This document shows positions 1 to 12,409 of a stretch of 64,000 nt of DNA, piece after piece (position 1 is the stretch's first letter; each line of letters starts with the position of its first letter). The translations under genes were made by a program, and so were the position numbers. The notes under the pieces were generated by a model that was not told the origin of the DNA, searched no databases, and worked only from the letters and a program-made list of their open reading frames with translations. Origin of the DNA: Argopecten irradians (lineage: Eukaryota; Mollusca; Bivalvia; Pectinida; Pectinidae); the NCBI RefSeq assembly GCF_041381155.1, contig NC_091134.1, forward strand, positions 39,763,338-39,827,337, in the 5' to 3' direction.

Positions 1-131
1 ACCAGAAAATGTACAAGTATAGATAAAATACACATAGACGGAGACATGTACATCTTCGTGTATCGCATGTCATGCATGGTTTTGACAACAGCATGAGTTG
101 ATTTGTGACGTGGCATGTCCTATTGTTACAG

Positions 132-3100
132 AGGGGTAGCAGGCATTCCGATGCTGGAGTGAGTGATGGAGAAATTGATGAAAAAGATCTGAAGGTAGCA
201 TTCTAGTTGTTAAAGGATGTACACTTAACTACCTGCTCTACACAAATGAAAATCTTTTACATGATACACAAACTGCTAATAGAATCTAAAATGCTTAATT
301 TCAAAGTTAAATTACAATGCTTTTGATAACAAATACAAGAAAAAAATGCACTTAGTAGCTTTAATCTGCATGTGTAACTCACTAAATGTTCTGAATTAAA
401 GAAAAAAACTCTCACTTTTAATTCCACAAAAGTGATACTTGTTTTTAAATTACATAAATTGCATGTAAAATTGCATGTGTCTTAATATTGTGATAATCAG
501 ATTAGGAAACTAAAGGAGATTGGTTAATTAATGATGCATTTTTTGTAAGCCAACATCTGATTGGTTTGTTGTGAGCCAACATCTGATTGGTGTTCTGTGT
601 ATGTTTTAGCCCCACAAGTACATCATCCAAGCAACTGTGATGCGTAATAGCTGGCCCCTCAGTGAGAGCAGTTGGATATTTGTACAAATGCTTAAGGACA
701 TAGAGAAGAATGAGCTGAAAGGTATTATATTTCTTCACCAAACTACTGTTTTACATATTAATCTCATTACCAATGGCCTATCAATAATACATGTACTCCA
801 TTTTCCAATATCTTTGTACCACTTGTATATATGCCCAATAATCTTCCATTTTTCGGTTTTATACCAATCCTTTTTTCCTTATTGGTCACGTCTGTTTACT
901 ATTTTACTACCTTTATCCTAAATATTGTTACCTAATTTCCAGTCTTTAAAAATGATATTGTTGATGTATCAAAACCCAACTATTGTGCAATTTCTCATTG
1001 GTCAATGATCTTTCTGTTTCGTGACTTCTTATTGGTCAGATCTGCCATACATTGTATATATTTTGTTTCTCATTGGGCAATTCTTTGACATGGTTTCGGT
1101 TGTCTTTCATTGGTCAATAATCAAACAATTTAATATCTTCATTGAGCCATTAGACATACACAAGGTCATACAAAGGTCATAATTCATCCCATATTGTTCT
1201 GTAATCTAAGTTGTTAATTATCTCCAAAGAATCTTGCCTGTAGACTTCGACATTTTGTAAAGCAACTGCTATGCAGCAAAGATAATTTCAAATACAGACA
1301 ATATAATAATGCTGTAGAATTTTGTTTCAACCACATAATTTGATTTTGCATGTTGTAAAAGTTTCACAACTATAGTTTAGAAATTCCAATTAATTTGTAG
1401 AAAATTACTTGTTTTATTATTTTCATTTTGGCCAAGTTATATGCATGTTAGAGCAAAGCTGTTATCATTTCGTTTTAGATACACCTGTTCATTCACAAAA
1501 AAGGAGAAAAAAATCCTCATCTGTATTTTAGTCTAGCTCAACAAATTAGATCAGGATTTTCCTTCATATCTTTTTTCAAGACAAAAAAAAAAGATAAATA
1601 TTTGCATGATTCCCCAATAAACTGTAGATTATATTTGTTTTTTTCATCAGTTAGCTTCAAACCACCTCCAAATGAAGACAGTAAGTGACTATAGAGTGAG
1701 CGTACTAGGTGGTTTTTTTTCATATTCTTTTGATCTTGAAGGTTAATTTGGAAGAATTTTTTACTTAGTTGGAACTGTACACTGGGAATTTTCATAAGTT
1801 ACACTATATATACATATTCTAATTCTATACAACTAAATAATTTTGTATCATATTTATATCACTAAGCATTAAAATTCTATAGAAAACACATATATTTTAT
1901 ATTTTGAGTAATATAGACTTAGAACTTAGTAGTGCATGTATAAATTATGAAAATATATACAAATACTCAGACCTGTAATGATGTATCAAAAAAATGTTCA
2001 ATTCAGTAGATATTTTAACTTTGGGGAGACAAATTTCCTAAGATATGTTTTATGCTCTTAGGTGCATGTAAATAGCACACACTCTGTTATATATGCATGG
2101 TCACTGAGCATGCTTGTTTGATCTTTTACACAGACTCCTTTACAATTGGCTAAATAATTAGCCAATGGATGAACATCACACATGGTGCTTTGATTACTGG
2201 AATTAGCAAATGAGAGTACAGAATATATGGTGTTTTTGCTACTGAACTAGCCAATGAATGAACACAACAGATGGTGCTTTGGCTATATAGAACTAACCAT
2301 TGAGTGCAATTAACACATTGTACTTTGGCTACTGAAATATGCCAATGAATGCACACAAATCATTGTGCTTTGGCTACTAAAACTAGCCAATGATCGAGTA
2401 CACACAGCACATTGTTCTTTGGATGTTAAAAAGTAGCCAATGAGTATACATTACACATCATGGTGCTTTGGCTACTGATCTAAGCCAATAAATGCATGCA
2501 GCACACTGTATCTTGGTACTTTGGCTACTGAACTAGCCAATGAGTACATACTACACATAGCGTTGCACTGCTTGATTTGTTGTTTATTCAAGTGTGCTAT
2601 ACACAAAAATATATCACTGCATATACATTTGTATGGTAACTACAAATACTGTTGAAAACTTAAACTTAAGTATTGATTATTTATATACATATATATATGT
2701 AAAAATGTAATTCAGGAAATTTGTTCATCATCCCATAGTCTTTTATAATTAATAATTAGCAGTCTACTTACAATTATAATAGTATTATGGTGAAGGTTTA
2801 AGTTTTACATATAAGTTTATTTTAAGACTTATTTTTTATTTCAATTTTTATATATAGTTCCTTTTGGTTTGGGTAGAACTTTTGGATTTATTTATTTTGT
2901 GTTGATATCAATCTACCAAGAGTTATGTTGTTGTTGTAGTTGCACAATTTGAAAATAAAAAATCTCCGGCTTTAGAGAAGATTTGACTGAAATCTTTCTT
3001 TCATCTGATGTCATATTGGAGCTTGTATTCATTTCACAATTAAAAAAGTATATTCAGATAGTATTTTGTATACTGAATTTTTCAAATAAAGAGGTAAATC

Positions 3101-6100
3101 CTATGCTTTTTATATAAATACCTGATAATTTTATTTTCCCTAGTTGCCAATAAGGATAGGCCACCATCTCCCCCGAAACAGGAGAAGGTTCCTGCAGCCT
3201 CTAGTAGCTCCCAGAAAGGAGGGAAGGGAGGAAAGACAGATAAGAAAGGAGGGAAAGATAAAGACAAGGACCAGAAGGGGTCCAGACCTCCATCCCAGGC
3301 ATTTGATATGACCAAACCTCACTGGACATTACGAGTTGTCAGCGATGCTAGCTCATTTGTAAGTGTACTCGCCATTATATAACATGTATAACTAATTCTT
3401 ACAGAAAATTTCTGAAAGAGATATATTTTACAAATCACCATTATCAAAGAGCTGTAGAAGTAATTCCTTCAATATGCCAAAGTTTGTCTAATCTGTAGAG
3501 CTATCCACCCTTTTATCCAGACATTATTTATTTTAAATCATCTGCATATTTACACGAATAATATCTAGACCTAGAGACATGGTATTCATTAAAACAACTG
3601 TTTGTTTATAGGAGGACATTGAGGTGAAAAAAGACACCGAGCGTGCTGATGAGATCCGAGCCATGAAGAAAGCTTGGGAGAATGCTGAGCCTGGTAGAGC
3701 TGCTAAGGTAGGGGTTCTGTTTGTAGTAATTAGATAATAGTAAAACCTGCTATAGTAACCACTTGTATTTAGATTACCTGTTTAATATGACCACTTTCTT
3801 CAGAGTCTGAAATGGCTATTCTTAGTACCATTTGATCTAGATCAATCGTTGGTGACAATGTTTTCTTTGCTCCCTAGGTGGTCTTTAGAAACAGATTAAA
3901 ATGTATAACATAATAATTTACATATAAACACATCCTTTCAATTCATGAAATCTGTGAAAAATAGTTTGAATTCTATTTAAGTATACATAGTTAATGTTTA
4001 ATATTAAAAAGAGCAATTTAAAAGAAATGTTAGGTGAATGCAAATATGAATTTGATTTAATGAAAAGAGATTGAGTGATTTAATAATGGCTTTAATTAGT
4101 ATGAAGTTAAATCTTATATTTAAATTATCACTGGTATTAGTATATGATGATCTACATCTATATATTTAAACTTCTGCAGGCTATGCAGTCTCGACTAAAA
4201 TACCTGAGTACCCATCTGATCAAGCTTCATCCTGACAAGGAGGAGGAGGAGGTGAAGGAAGGGGAAGAGAAGCCCGATTCAGAGGCTGAGATACCACCCC
4301 CTCAGACTCCACTCTCTATGCACGAAGATAAGGAGGAGATCCTCACACTGGAGCCACCTCCACCACCCACACCCAAGGAGATCCTACCTCCACTGGATAT
4401 CACACCCTTCCTCAGGTCAGGATATATACTATAGTACAATGTCAATTTAATGTCAGTTGAGAGACTCAAGTTCAATGGATTGTGTCACCATTTCAGTCTG
4501 TCAGATCATTTCTCAGATGCTTTGTTAAATTGTACCACTCATAAGATTTCTAAGTTTGAAATTACTTGTATTTGTTATATGAATATAGAGTATAAGTAAG
4601 CTGGGAGGGAATAGAGATTTTTCTATATGTTATGTTGCATTTCCTGAGTTTTGGACATTTATTTTGACAGGCAATTCTAGTTTCCCCTTCAGGAAGGTTC
4701 AATTTATAAATTTTAAATAGAATCTATCAGGTTAAGAAGATGCAACAAATATATTATAATCTTGCTCATAGTATCATTTATATAAAGAGATTATGCTAAA
4801 AAAAACAGAGGAAGCATTATTTGCAGAAAAAATTCTAATGATTAGGATCTTTGTTTATAGGAAAGCGAGCGGAGAGCCACGGTACCTGGATGAAGATGAA
4901 ATCAAGCGAAGAGAAGAAGAGAACAAACGACAGGTGGAAGAATACAAGGCCTTCAGGGATCAGGTGAAAAACTGGAGGGAACAGGATAAACAAATGAGGA
5001 ACAACATCAAGATCAAACAACTGGAGCAGTGTGAGGATTTACAGGTAGGCAGGGATGGGGTGGTAAGGGGAGATAATCTCTCTATGGGGAAGGGAGATAA
5101 TCCCCACACACAGGGAGAGGAGTTACCTCTTTTCTTTATGTGAAGGGGAGGTAATCCTTCTTTTCAAAGAAAATACAGGGAGGGAGATAATTTTTTCTTC
5201 ACTGCTGAGATAATTCTTTTCTATTCAGAGAGAGAGTGCATGTATTTCTATCTATAAAACCCTTTAATCTTTATCACTTCTATTGAATTCCCTCTACTCT
5301 CACCTTAGCTGTGTGGCTTGTATGCTACTTTTTGTTGTGCTTGATTCGTAGCATGCATGCTGATAGATGTGTATGATAAGAACTTAATTACTAATACACA
5401 CCACATCAAAATTTATATCACAGTTTGAAGTGATCCAATATCTTTGTTTTCTGTGCCTTGCTTTCTTTTATACATACACTTGATTGGTTGACATAGCCAT
5501 GCTACTTTTATATGCATTTTGGTAAATAAGTAATAGCTTTGAGCTGTATATTATTTCGCACATGATGATTTCATGTTGAAAAACGCTATAAACCAGTCAG
5601 AATGTTAAATGGAAAGACTCTCAGATAACTAATAAATGTGTAGATTTTGTTAGTTTAGAATTATTCACATTGACTTAATGATGAATCTTGAGAATGACAT
5701 GAAGATGGATTCACAATTGTTGTAAAAAAATCTGCATGTAGTTTTGCCAGAATCAATGAACTCTAGAATTCTACAGACTAATTGCTTGATTAGTCTCCAG
5801 CCATATTGTAGTCTAGAATCTTAAAATTCACATCATAAATCTTGTTTTCAAGGTCACAATATATATAAAATTGCTGTAACACCTTAGTCTGTGGAGACCA
5901 TCTTTACTCCATGTATAAAGTCAATAGATTCACTGTATACTTATATTAATTAATGAAGAAAAAAGATGAAAAGAAATTAAAAAAAGAGACTGACCTGTGT
6001 CACTGCCTTTACTTGTTAACACATTTTCTTCACTGTTGCACAATTTACTCTTACATCAATGTTAATACCGGTAGTAGACAAATATGTCTAGAAGATTACA

Positions 6101-7871
6101 TCATAAAGATTTATTCTGAAAATCTGTCTTTGATAAACTGGTTTCTCCTAACTTCTTGAAATAAGAAGAGGTACTCTGACTAGTGGTAGAATTTAGTTTT
6201 ACAAATTTAATTACAAGTTTTGTGAATTGTTCTGGGTTTAGCTCCATTAACATTGTAAGATTCGCCTATAATATACCAAGGTAGATGTATGTACATTCAT
6301 ATGACCTTAAAGAAGTCTTTCCTGTGTGCTGTGTATCTCCTTGCAATATTAACCCCTTCCTCCTTTTTTACTACTTTTCTATTTTAGGAAGATCTTGACG
6401 ACGAAAGAGATGCCTTTCAACTGGCTCGTGAACAATATCGACAGAAATTTATTATTCAAAGAAAACGTAGCAAAATGTCATCTGCCAAGTAGAAATTGTT
6501 AGTGAATGTCATACTGGGTTTGTAACCCTGAATGACTGCTTTAGTATAGTATGTTGTAGTATTAATGTATGGTGAGAGTTAATATTTTGGTTTTATTACA
6601 TTATAATGGTGGTACTATGTTTTGGGTTCGGATTTTTTTTTATTTTATTTTTTTCAATTTTGATTTTTGGATTACATGTTTGAAACAGTTAATAAGTTTT
6701 GGTATTTGAATTTTTTTTTTTTTCAAAAAAAAGGGGTTTTTTTCCCTAAAAGCTTTTATTTAGTGCAATGGTGTAATATGGTGTAACACTAAATAAAGCA
6801 AATTTGATTTAAACACAAAAGGTATAAGGTAAAAGATAATACAATATTTTGATTCATGATTTGTTCCCAGTATTTGTTTTGTTATAACCTCTCACATTTG
6901 ACTACTAACACTGTTCACAATTCAAGCTTTGTTTTACAGGTTCACATTTATATAAATACCCACATTGTATACAGCATGTTTCTTGAGATTATTTTAGGAA
7001 GCTTCTTGTACTGTGAAGTTTATAAATGATTCCAGTCAGATCACTTTAGAAGCATGTATAGATCCATTAACGTCACTGTAATACATGTTCCTCTTGAAGT
7101 TGTTTCAATTTTCAGAAAACATTGACAATAAATGAAGTGCCATTTGTAATGAAGTTCAAATTCAAAATTATTTTGTCAGTGCAAATACAGTATGGTGTTT
7201 TTAGTTAAAATGTTCCTGAAAAATTCAAAAGTACCTACTGACTTGTTATGGCCAATAGAAATATGACTGTTATAAGAAGTATTTGCGCTTGTTTTATGTT
7301 TTTAAATTTTTAAATTCAATTATGAAATTTTGGAGAAATTAATGCTGTTTTTGCATAATTTCAAGAGGAATATGCTATTCGATTATACTTTAGATGCATG
7401 ACTGTTAAGAAATGGATGAATACATGTGTAGATGTGAAAAGAAGTGGTAATTGACTAAAGTCAAAAATTAATTTTAATGGCCTTTTATGAAATTTAAAAC
7501 ATTGTTACAGTCTATAAATCTTTCATTTCCTATGTACTTTTTCACAAATTATATTTACATGCATTTTCTTGAAATGATTTACAATGTTATCTTCTGTATA
7601 ATGCCATGGTTTATATTATGTGTTTCATATTCTAACAAAAATTCCTTTTCTTTATTTTTCACAGGCGATGTTGGACACTGCCAGAGAAGGTATAAACAAA
7701 CCAAGAGAGGCCTTCAGACAAAAGTTCCTCGACGAGGAACGAAGGAAGCAGGAAGCTGAGGCTGAGAAAGAGGCTGCATTAGCTGCAGAGGTCACCGCCA
7801 AATCACCCAAGGGTAGAAACAAGAGTGCGAAGGGTGCAAAAAGTCCAGGAGGCGGAAAAAAGAAGAAATGA
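132..7871 (+). CDS. ADGB: Androglobin, C-terminal part (5' end outside window)
   Basis: Seven exons with GT-AG borders and consistent phase can be joined: 132-194, 610-721, 3144-3358, 3612-3707, 4180-4415, 4861-5044 and 7665-7871 (stop TGA 7869-7871), giving 370 residues. The stretch around PHWTLRVV and VKKDTERADEIRAMKKAWE, followed by EPGRAAKAMQSRLKYL, matches what I recall of the conserved C-terminal region of animal androglobin, a large chimeric protein with a calpain-like domain and a permuted globin domain that is linked to sperm and cilia. Those two domains lie upstream of this window. What is visible is a Lys/Gly-rich linker (exon 3), an acidic Pro-rich segment (exon 5), a charged coiled-coil-like stretch (exon 6), and a basic tail ending GGGKKKK that resembles the Lys-rich end of the vertebrate protein. 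Identification is firm for the family; the exon calls rest on splice-site reading and frame continuity only. Confidence 0.88.
545..593. repeat. 26-bp direct duplication beside an ADGB acceptor
   Basis: The string AGCCAACATCTGATTGG occurs twice, spaced 26 bp, ending 16 bp before the acceptor of exon 610-721. It is intronic. Apart from this, intron 195-609 shows nothing recognisable. Confidence 0.7.
870..1165. repeat. Degenerate ATTGGTCA-containing repeat (intron)
   Basis: At least five copies of [TC]ATTGG[TG]CA, each followed by a variable AT-rich segment, occur at irregular spacing in the large ADGB intron 722-3143. It looks like an old decayed tandem repeat. No coding or RNA gene is seen here. 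Confidence 0.4.
2140..2565. repeat. Degenerate ~50-65 bp tandem repeat with CCAAT boxes (intron)
   Basis: About eight diverged copies share the core TTTGGCTACTGAACTAGCCAATGA followed by a variable segment and CACA..TGGTGC. Each copy places TTTGGCTAC and AGCCAATGA close together, so copies also have weak internal dyad symmetry (TTGGCT/AGCCAA). The rest of intron 722-3143 is AT-rich without recognisable content. Confidence 0.65.
5045..6387 (+). other. ADGB intron, no gene; GGGAGATAAT motifs at its start
   Basis: The intron begins with several GGGAGATAAT or GGGGAGGTAAT motifs between 5070 and 5200. This type of motif recurs in the window (for example near 48730) and in my experience is common in molluscan DNA. 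The remainder is AT-rich and holds nothing recognisable. Confidence 0.4.
6388..6492 (+). other. ADGB: Alternative terminal coding exon of ADGB
   Basis: After an acceptor (TTTTAG at 6382-6387) an open frame in phase 0 reads EDLDDERDAFQLAREQYRQK, then a short basic tail and TAG at 6490-6492. It can follow exon 4861-5044 in frame and would give a 336-residue C-terminal part instead of 370. It resembles the start of the other terminal exon at 7665 (LDTAREGINKPREAFRQKF): both share a LD..R......RE.[YF]RQKF pattern. It has no suitable in-frame donor, so it should act as a last exon with its own poly(A) signal at 6792. Use in transcripts is inferred. Confidence 0.7.
6792..6797 (+). promoter_or_regulatory. 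Poly(A) signal for short ADGB isoform
   Basis: A canonical AATAAA lies 300 bp after the TAG of the alternative terminal exon. A second AATAAA is at 7127-7132. Both lie before the acceptor of the distal terminal exon, so either could end the short transcript. Confidence 0.45.
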
Positions 7872-7970
7872 TGAGAAAGACAATATAGGATAACTAATTC
7901 TTGACTTAACTGTGATGTCTTTCAACTTGTTTGAAAAAATAGCTTTCCTTATTTAAGAAAATGATGTATT

Positions 7971-7976
7971 AATAAA
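7971..7976 (+). promoter_or_regulatory. Poly(A) signal for long ADGB isoform
   Basis: AATAAA lies about 100 bp after the TGA at 7869-7871, a normal distance for a short 3' UTR. Confidence 0.55.
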
Positions 7977-9745
7977 CATGGACTTGTATGTGAAATCAAT
8001 TTAGCATTAATGTAAGATCAAAATTAATATAATGTATCCTTATAATTGTAATTAAAAGTTGGAAGCACACGGACTCATTCTTTAATTACAAGTGGATATA
8101 AAGTACAGGGTTACCAATATGACTGCAAGTCTAGATAAAAAAGATTGATGCAGCTTTTGTTTCAAAATGAAATATTTCATATGCATATCTGTGATAAAAT
8201 GCACAAAGTGCAGTGTAATGATATATACAATGTACATATACCTGTTGATATATAATAGAAATGTTCTGTCCACTCGACCAAATCCAGGTTGTTTAGGAGC
8301 CTACCAATGTTATACATATCAATTGTATATATATATACTTAATATATATACTTAGTATATAAATAAAATATTTTGTAAAATGTTTTCACAGATAATTATT
8401 GTGAAGCTTAAAGTAAATTTATTGACTGCATCTCTACGTGGCTTATCTATCAACATTCCGTTTTTTAACTGCAATTGTAAATATGCTTGAAATATATGTG
8501 AACAATTGGAATGAATGCATATCATAAGTGCTTTGTTTAGCTATACGCCTATAAGTCAGCATTATTTCTGTTTTTGGGTCAAACTGACAAACATAATCAT
8601 TTCTTTATCCTGTAAACTCTTAAAATTACAGCTTGTATTACAGTGGTATTTCAATGACATTTTTTTACGAAAAAATACAATCATATTCTGGGCGTTTTTT
8701 TTGTAATTTTACATTCTTGATGATATATTTTTTACACTATTTGTATGACAGATAACTTTTAGTAGTTGAATAGCCATAATACAAAATGTCTCCAATTTTT
8801 TTTTTTATTTACATGTATTTTTCGGTGTGTAACATAAATGGTACACAGTCCAAGATCAAATCCGTCCCTCCACTGAATCTAATGGATCACAAGTGGCCCT
8901 TACATAATGTCCGTCCTGCCCCTAGTCCGGTCAATGTCGTCCACCTACATGTTGTCAGTGTATTTTGGTGTCCATGCAGACTTCTGCAAGTTTTAAAGTT
9001 CTATTTTTATAGGAAAAAAGTTCGAGTTTCATCAACTACTCAATTTTTCTTTTTGGTACATAATTCTTTTGTCAAATTGTAGAAATATGGATGCAAGCTT
9101 CATGTACAGAACTGTGATTTATTTAAAAAATGGATTTTAATTTATTGTTCAAACATGCCTAGCTTTATTTATTTATTTAATGTAATTTTGAAGTATTATT
9201 TCAGTAACACTCTTTGCTAGTGTTAAAAAATCGCTGTTTTAAAGGAAATCTCTTCAGTTGGTTATGTCAATGTTTGTATAGGTGTCTCACTTCTCACTGT
9301 GTAAATGTAAAAAACAAAACATAATACCTTTTATCTTGTGTCACAAAATTATGTCAGATTTTACAAATATTTTGTTAAATCTGCTTACAGCAATGTAACA
9401 AGCAAAGTCTACAATAAATTATTAAATGTTTTGAAATTCAATCTCATTTGTTATTTCTTTTCAACTATTGTACTTAGCTTGGCCACAATCAAATTTGAGC
9501 TCGACAGCAATCTGTTACAGCTTAATGATGAATTCAGAAAACACCTTCTATGGCAATATTAACGATACAAAAAAATAAAATTGTTGAATCAAAGTTTAGC
9601 ACAGTGGTTCTGGAGAGAAAAGCAATGAATTAAGATAACTGCTGAAATGTGTATGAGTACAGAATCTATAGTTTAATCATGATTATTAAGAATTATTTGT
9701 TGGTCATTTAAAACATATCTGATCGGTTATGATGAAGAAAAAAAT
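7977..9745. other. Intergenic, no gene recognised
   Basis: AT-rich sequence after ADGB. Short open frames have no family-like content and no splice context. A slightly GC-richer patch at 8850-8960 has no recognisable coding signal. Confidence 0.5.
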
Positions 9746-9747
9746 GG

Positions 9748-11425
9748 TTGGAGATAACAGTTATCAAAACGTCACAAACATTGGTTGGAGAAAACATTTA
9801 TCAAAACGTCAAAAACATTGGTCACAAACATTGGTTGAAGAGAACATTTATCAAAACGTCACAAACATTGGTTCGACAGAACATTTATCAAAACGTCACA
9901 AACATTGGTTGGAGAGAACATTTATCAAAACGTCACAAACATTGGTTGGAGAGAACATTTATCAAAACGTCACAAACATTGGTTGGAGAGAACAGTAATC
10001 AAAACGTCACAAGCATTGGTTGGAGAGAACATTTATCAAAACGTCACAACATTGGTTGGAGAGAACATTTATCAAAACGTCACAAACATTGGTTGGAGAG
10101 AACAAATTCATTCAAAAATTGGTTGGAGAGAACATTTAAACGTCACAAACATTGGTTGGAGAGAACATTCAAAACGTCACAAACATTGGTTGGAGAGAAC
10201 ATTATAAAACGTCACAAAATTGTGAGAAACATTTAAAACGTCACAAACATTGGTTGGAGAGAACATTCATTAAAACGTCACAAACATTGGTTGGAGAGAA
10301 CAGTAATCAAAACTTCACAAACATTGGTTGAAGAGAACATTTATCAAAACGTCACAAACATTGGTTGGAGAGAACATTCATCAAAACGTCACAAACATTG
10401 GTTGGAGAGAACATTTATCAAAACGTCACAAACATTGGTTGGAGAGAACATTTATCAAAACGTCACAAACATTGGTTGGAGAGAACATTTATCAAAACTT
10501 CACAAACATTTGGTTGAAGAGCAACATTTATTTCACAAACATTGGTGAAACATTTATCAAAACGTCACAAACATTGGTTGGAGAGAACAATCAAACATTG
10601 GTTGGAGAAATTTTCAAAACGTCACAAACATTGGTTGGAGAGAACATTTATCAAAACGTCACAAACATTGGTTGGAGAGAACATTTATCAAAACGTCACA
10701 AAACATTGGTTGGAGAGAACATTAATCAAAACGTCACAAACATTGGTTGGAGAGAACATTTATCAAAACGTCACAAACATTGGTTGGAGAGAAATTTACA
10801 GAACATTTATCAAAACGTCACAAACATTGGTTGGAGAGAACATTTATCAAAACGTCACAAACATTGGTTGGAGAGAAATTTATAGAACATTTATCAAAAC
10901 GTCACAAACATTGGTTGGAGAGAACATTTATCAAAACGTCACACACATTGGTTGGAGAGAAATTTATAGAACATTTATCAAAACGTCACAAACATTGGTT
11001 GGAGAGAAATTTATAGAACATTTATCAAAACGTCACAAACATTGGTTGGAGAGAACATTTATCAAAACGTCGTAAACATTGGTTGGAGAGAAATTTATAG
11101 AACATTTATCAAAACGTCACAAACATTGGTTGGAGAGAACATTTTTCAACACGTCACAAACATTGGTTGGAGAGAAATTTATAGAACATTTATCAAAACG
11201 TCACAAACATTGGTTGGAGAGAACATTTATCAAAACGTCACACACATTGGTTGGAGAGAAATTTATAGAACATTTATCAAAACGTCACAAACATTGGTTG
11301 GAGAGAACATTTATCAAAACGTCACAAACATTGGTTGGAGAGAACATTTATCAAAACGTCATAAACATTGGTTGGAGAGAAATTTATAGAACATTTATCA
11401 AAACGTCATAAACATTGGTTGGAGA
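9748..11425. repeat. 37-bp satellite array
   Basis: Roughly 45 unit-lengths of a 37-bp monomer with the core ACAAACATTGGTTGGAGAG followed by AACATTTATCAAAACGTC. In the right half (10780-11410) a longer variant appears in which GAGAGAAATTTATAGAACAT replaces the plain junction, giving higher-order alternation of variants. Because 37 is 3n+1 and the monomer lacks a stop in all three + frames, long spurious open frames with a 37-residue period appear in every forward frame. I treat these as non-coding. The segment 10090-10620 has many truncated monomers. Confidence 0.95.
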
Positions 11426-11429
11426 TGAC

Positions 11430-11900
11430 CGTTGTAAAGTACAGCGAGTTTTGAAACAGGGGTTCCAGGCCATTTAGTGTTCTGCGCTTTAATCATGTTT
11501 ACTGCCTAGTCTGTTAATTGCTAGGCTTTGTTTCACAAACTATAGTCAGTATTCTATCGACTGAGTGGTATTGCTAGTGCATTCCAGGTTTTGTTGATGA
11601 AGTAAAATCGAGAAACCCTTTATAAACATTCTAACAATGTACAGACAAATGTATATTGTAAGCCATATTGTACACATGTACATCATCCATACGCGGTCAA
11701 AGATCGAAACATTTTGGCAGTCTGCACTGGAAGAAAGAGCTTATTGATTCTCTTCTTGGCACTGATCAGACTAGTTCTATAATCCACAACCACAATGCCG
11801 CAGCCTCCCATAGCACGCAAAGTAATGAATTAGCACACAGAGGTCTGAAAATTAGTTAAAATTTATATCAATTTGGACCCACTAGAGTGCCAATAGATCA
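11430..11900. other. Non-coding spacer
   Basis: Unique-looking sequence between the satellite and the MITE. No gene, RNA or repeat is recognised. Confidence 0.4.
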
Positions 11901-11901
11901 T

Positions 11902-12329
11902 TTAAAGGCCCACTACCTTTCTGAAACGGCTTTTAAATTTAAAAATGGAAATGTAAAACGAGATCGATAATTTTTTAGGGTCATAAAAGTTATTAACTTA
12001 CCGTTAATACTACACTTATCATCATCTTCTGAACAATTCATTTAAAATAAATAAAATGATAATTTTCATAACGCGGGTCGTCTTATGTTTCCCGCCGTCG
12101 TCCTAAATACCGCCCGGTAGTTGATTATAGCAAAATAGCGAATTGAATCTCTTCAGTTATCATATAATACGCTGTAAATCTTGCATATGTTTGGTGTTAT
12201 TATCACTTCTTAGGCATTTAATATGTATTTTCTTATGCTATTGATGTTTTAAAGAGACCTTTACATTTTGTTCCAAAAAGGCTTTAAGAAACCTTTATAT
12301 TTTGTTCCGGAAAGGTAATGGGCCTTTAA
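11902..12329. mobile_element. MITE-like element with ~20-bp terminal inverted repeats
   Basis: The left end reads TTAAAGGCCCACTACCTTTC and the right end, reverse-complemented, reads TTAAAGGCCCATTACCTTTC, a 20-bp inverted repeat with one mismatch. The element is 428 bp with no coding capacity. Outer TTAA at both ends could be the target duplication (a piggyBac-type signature) or part of the repeat; I cannot decide. The left half (11902-12130) recurs inverted at 49635-50158. The right half (12120-12329) recurs in direct orientation at 49439-49630. A right-end scrap is at 52945-52980. Confidence 0.75.
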
Positions 12330-12409
12330 GGGTCTAGATTAAAAAAAAACCTAAAAGGAACTCTTCACGCCTGTGATTAGCCTAAAAAGTATCGATGATG
12401 CCTTAGATA

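Noticed and set aside
9729-11411. Several long + strand open frames with repeating NVTNIGWRE / LSKRHKHWLERT / IKTSQTLVGEN
   Set aside because: They are the same 37-bp satellite read in three frames; no start context, no domain, and the frame changes at every indel.
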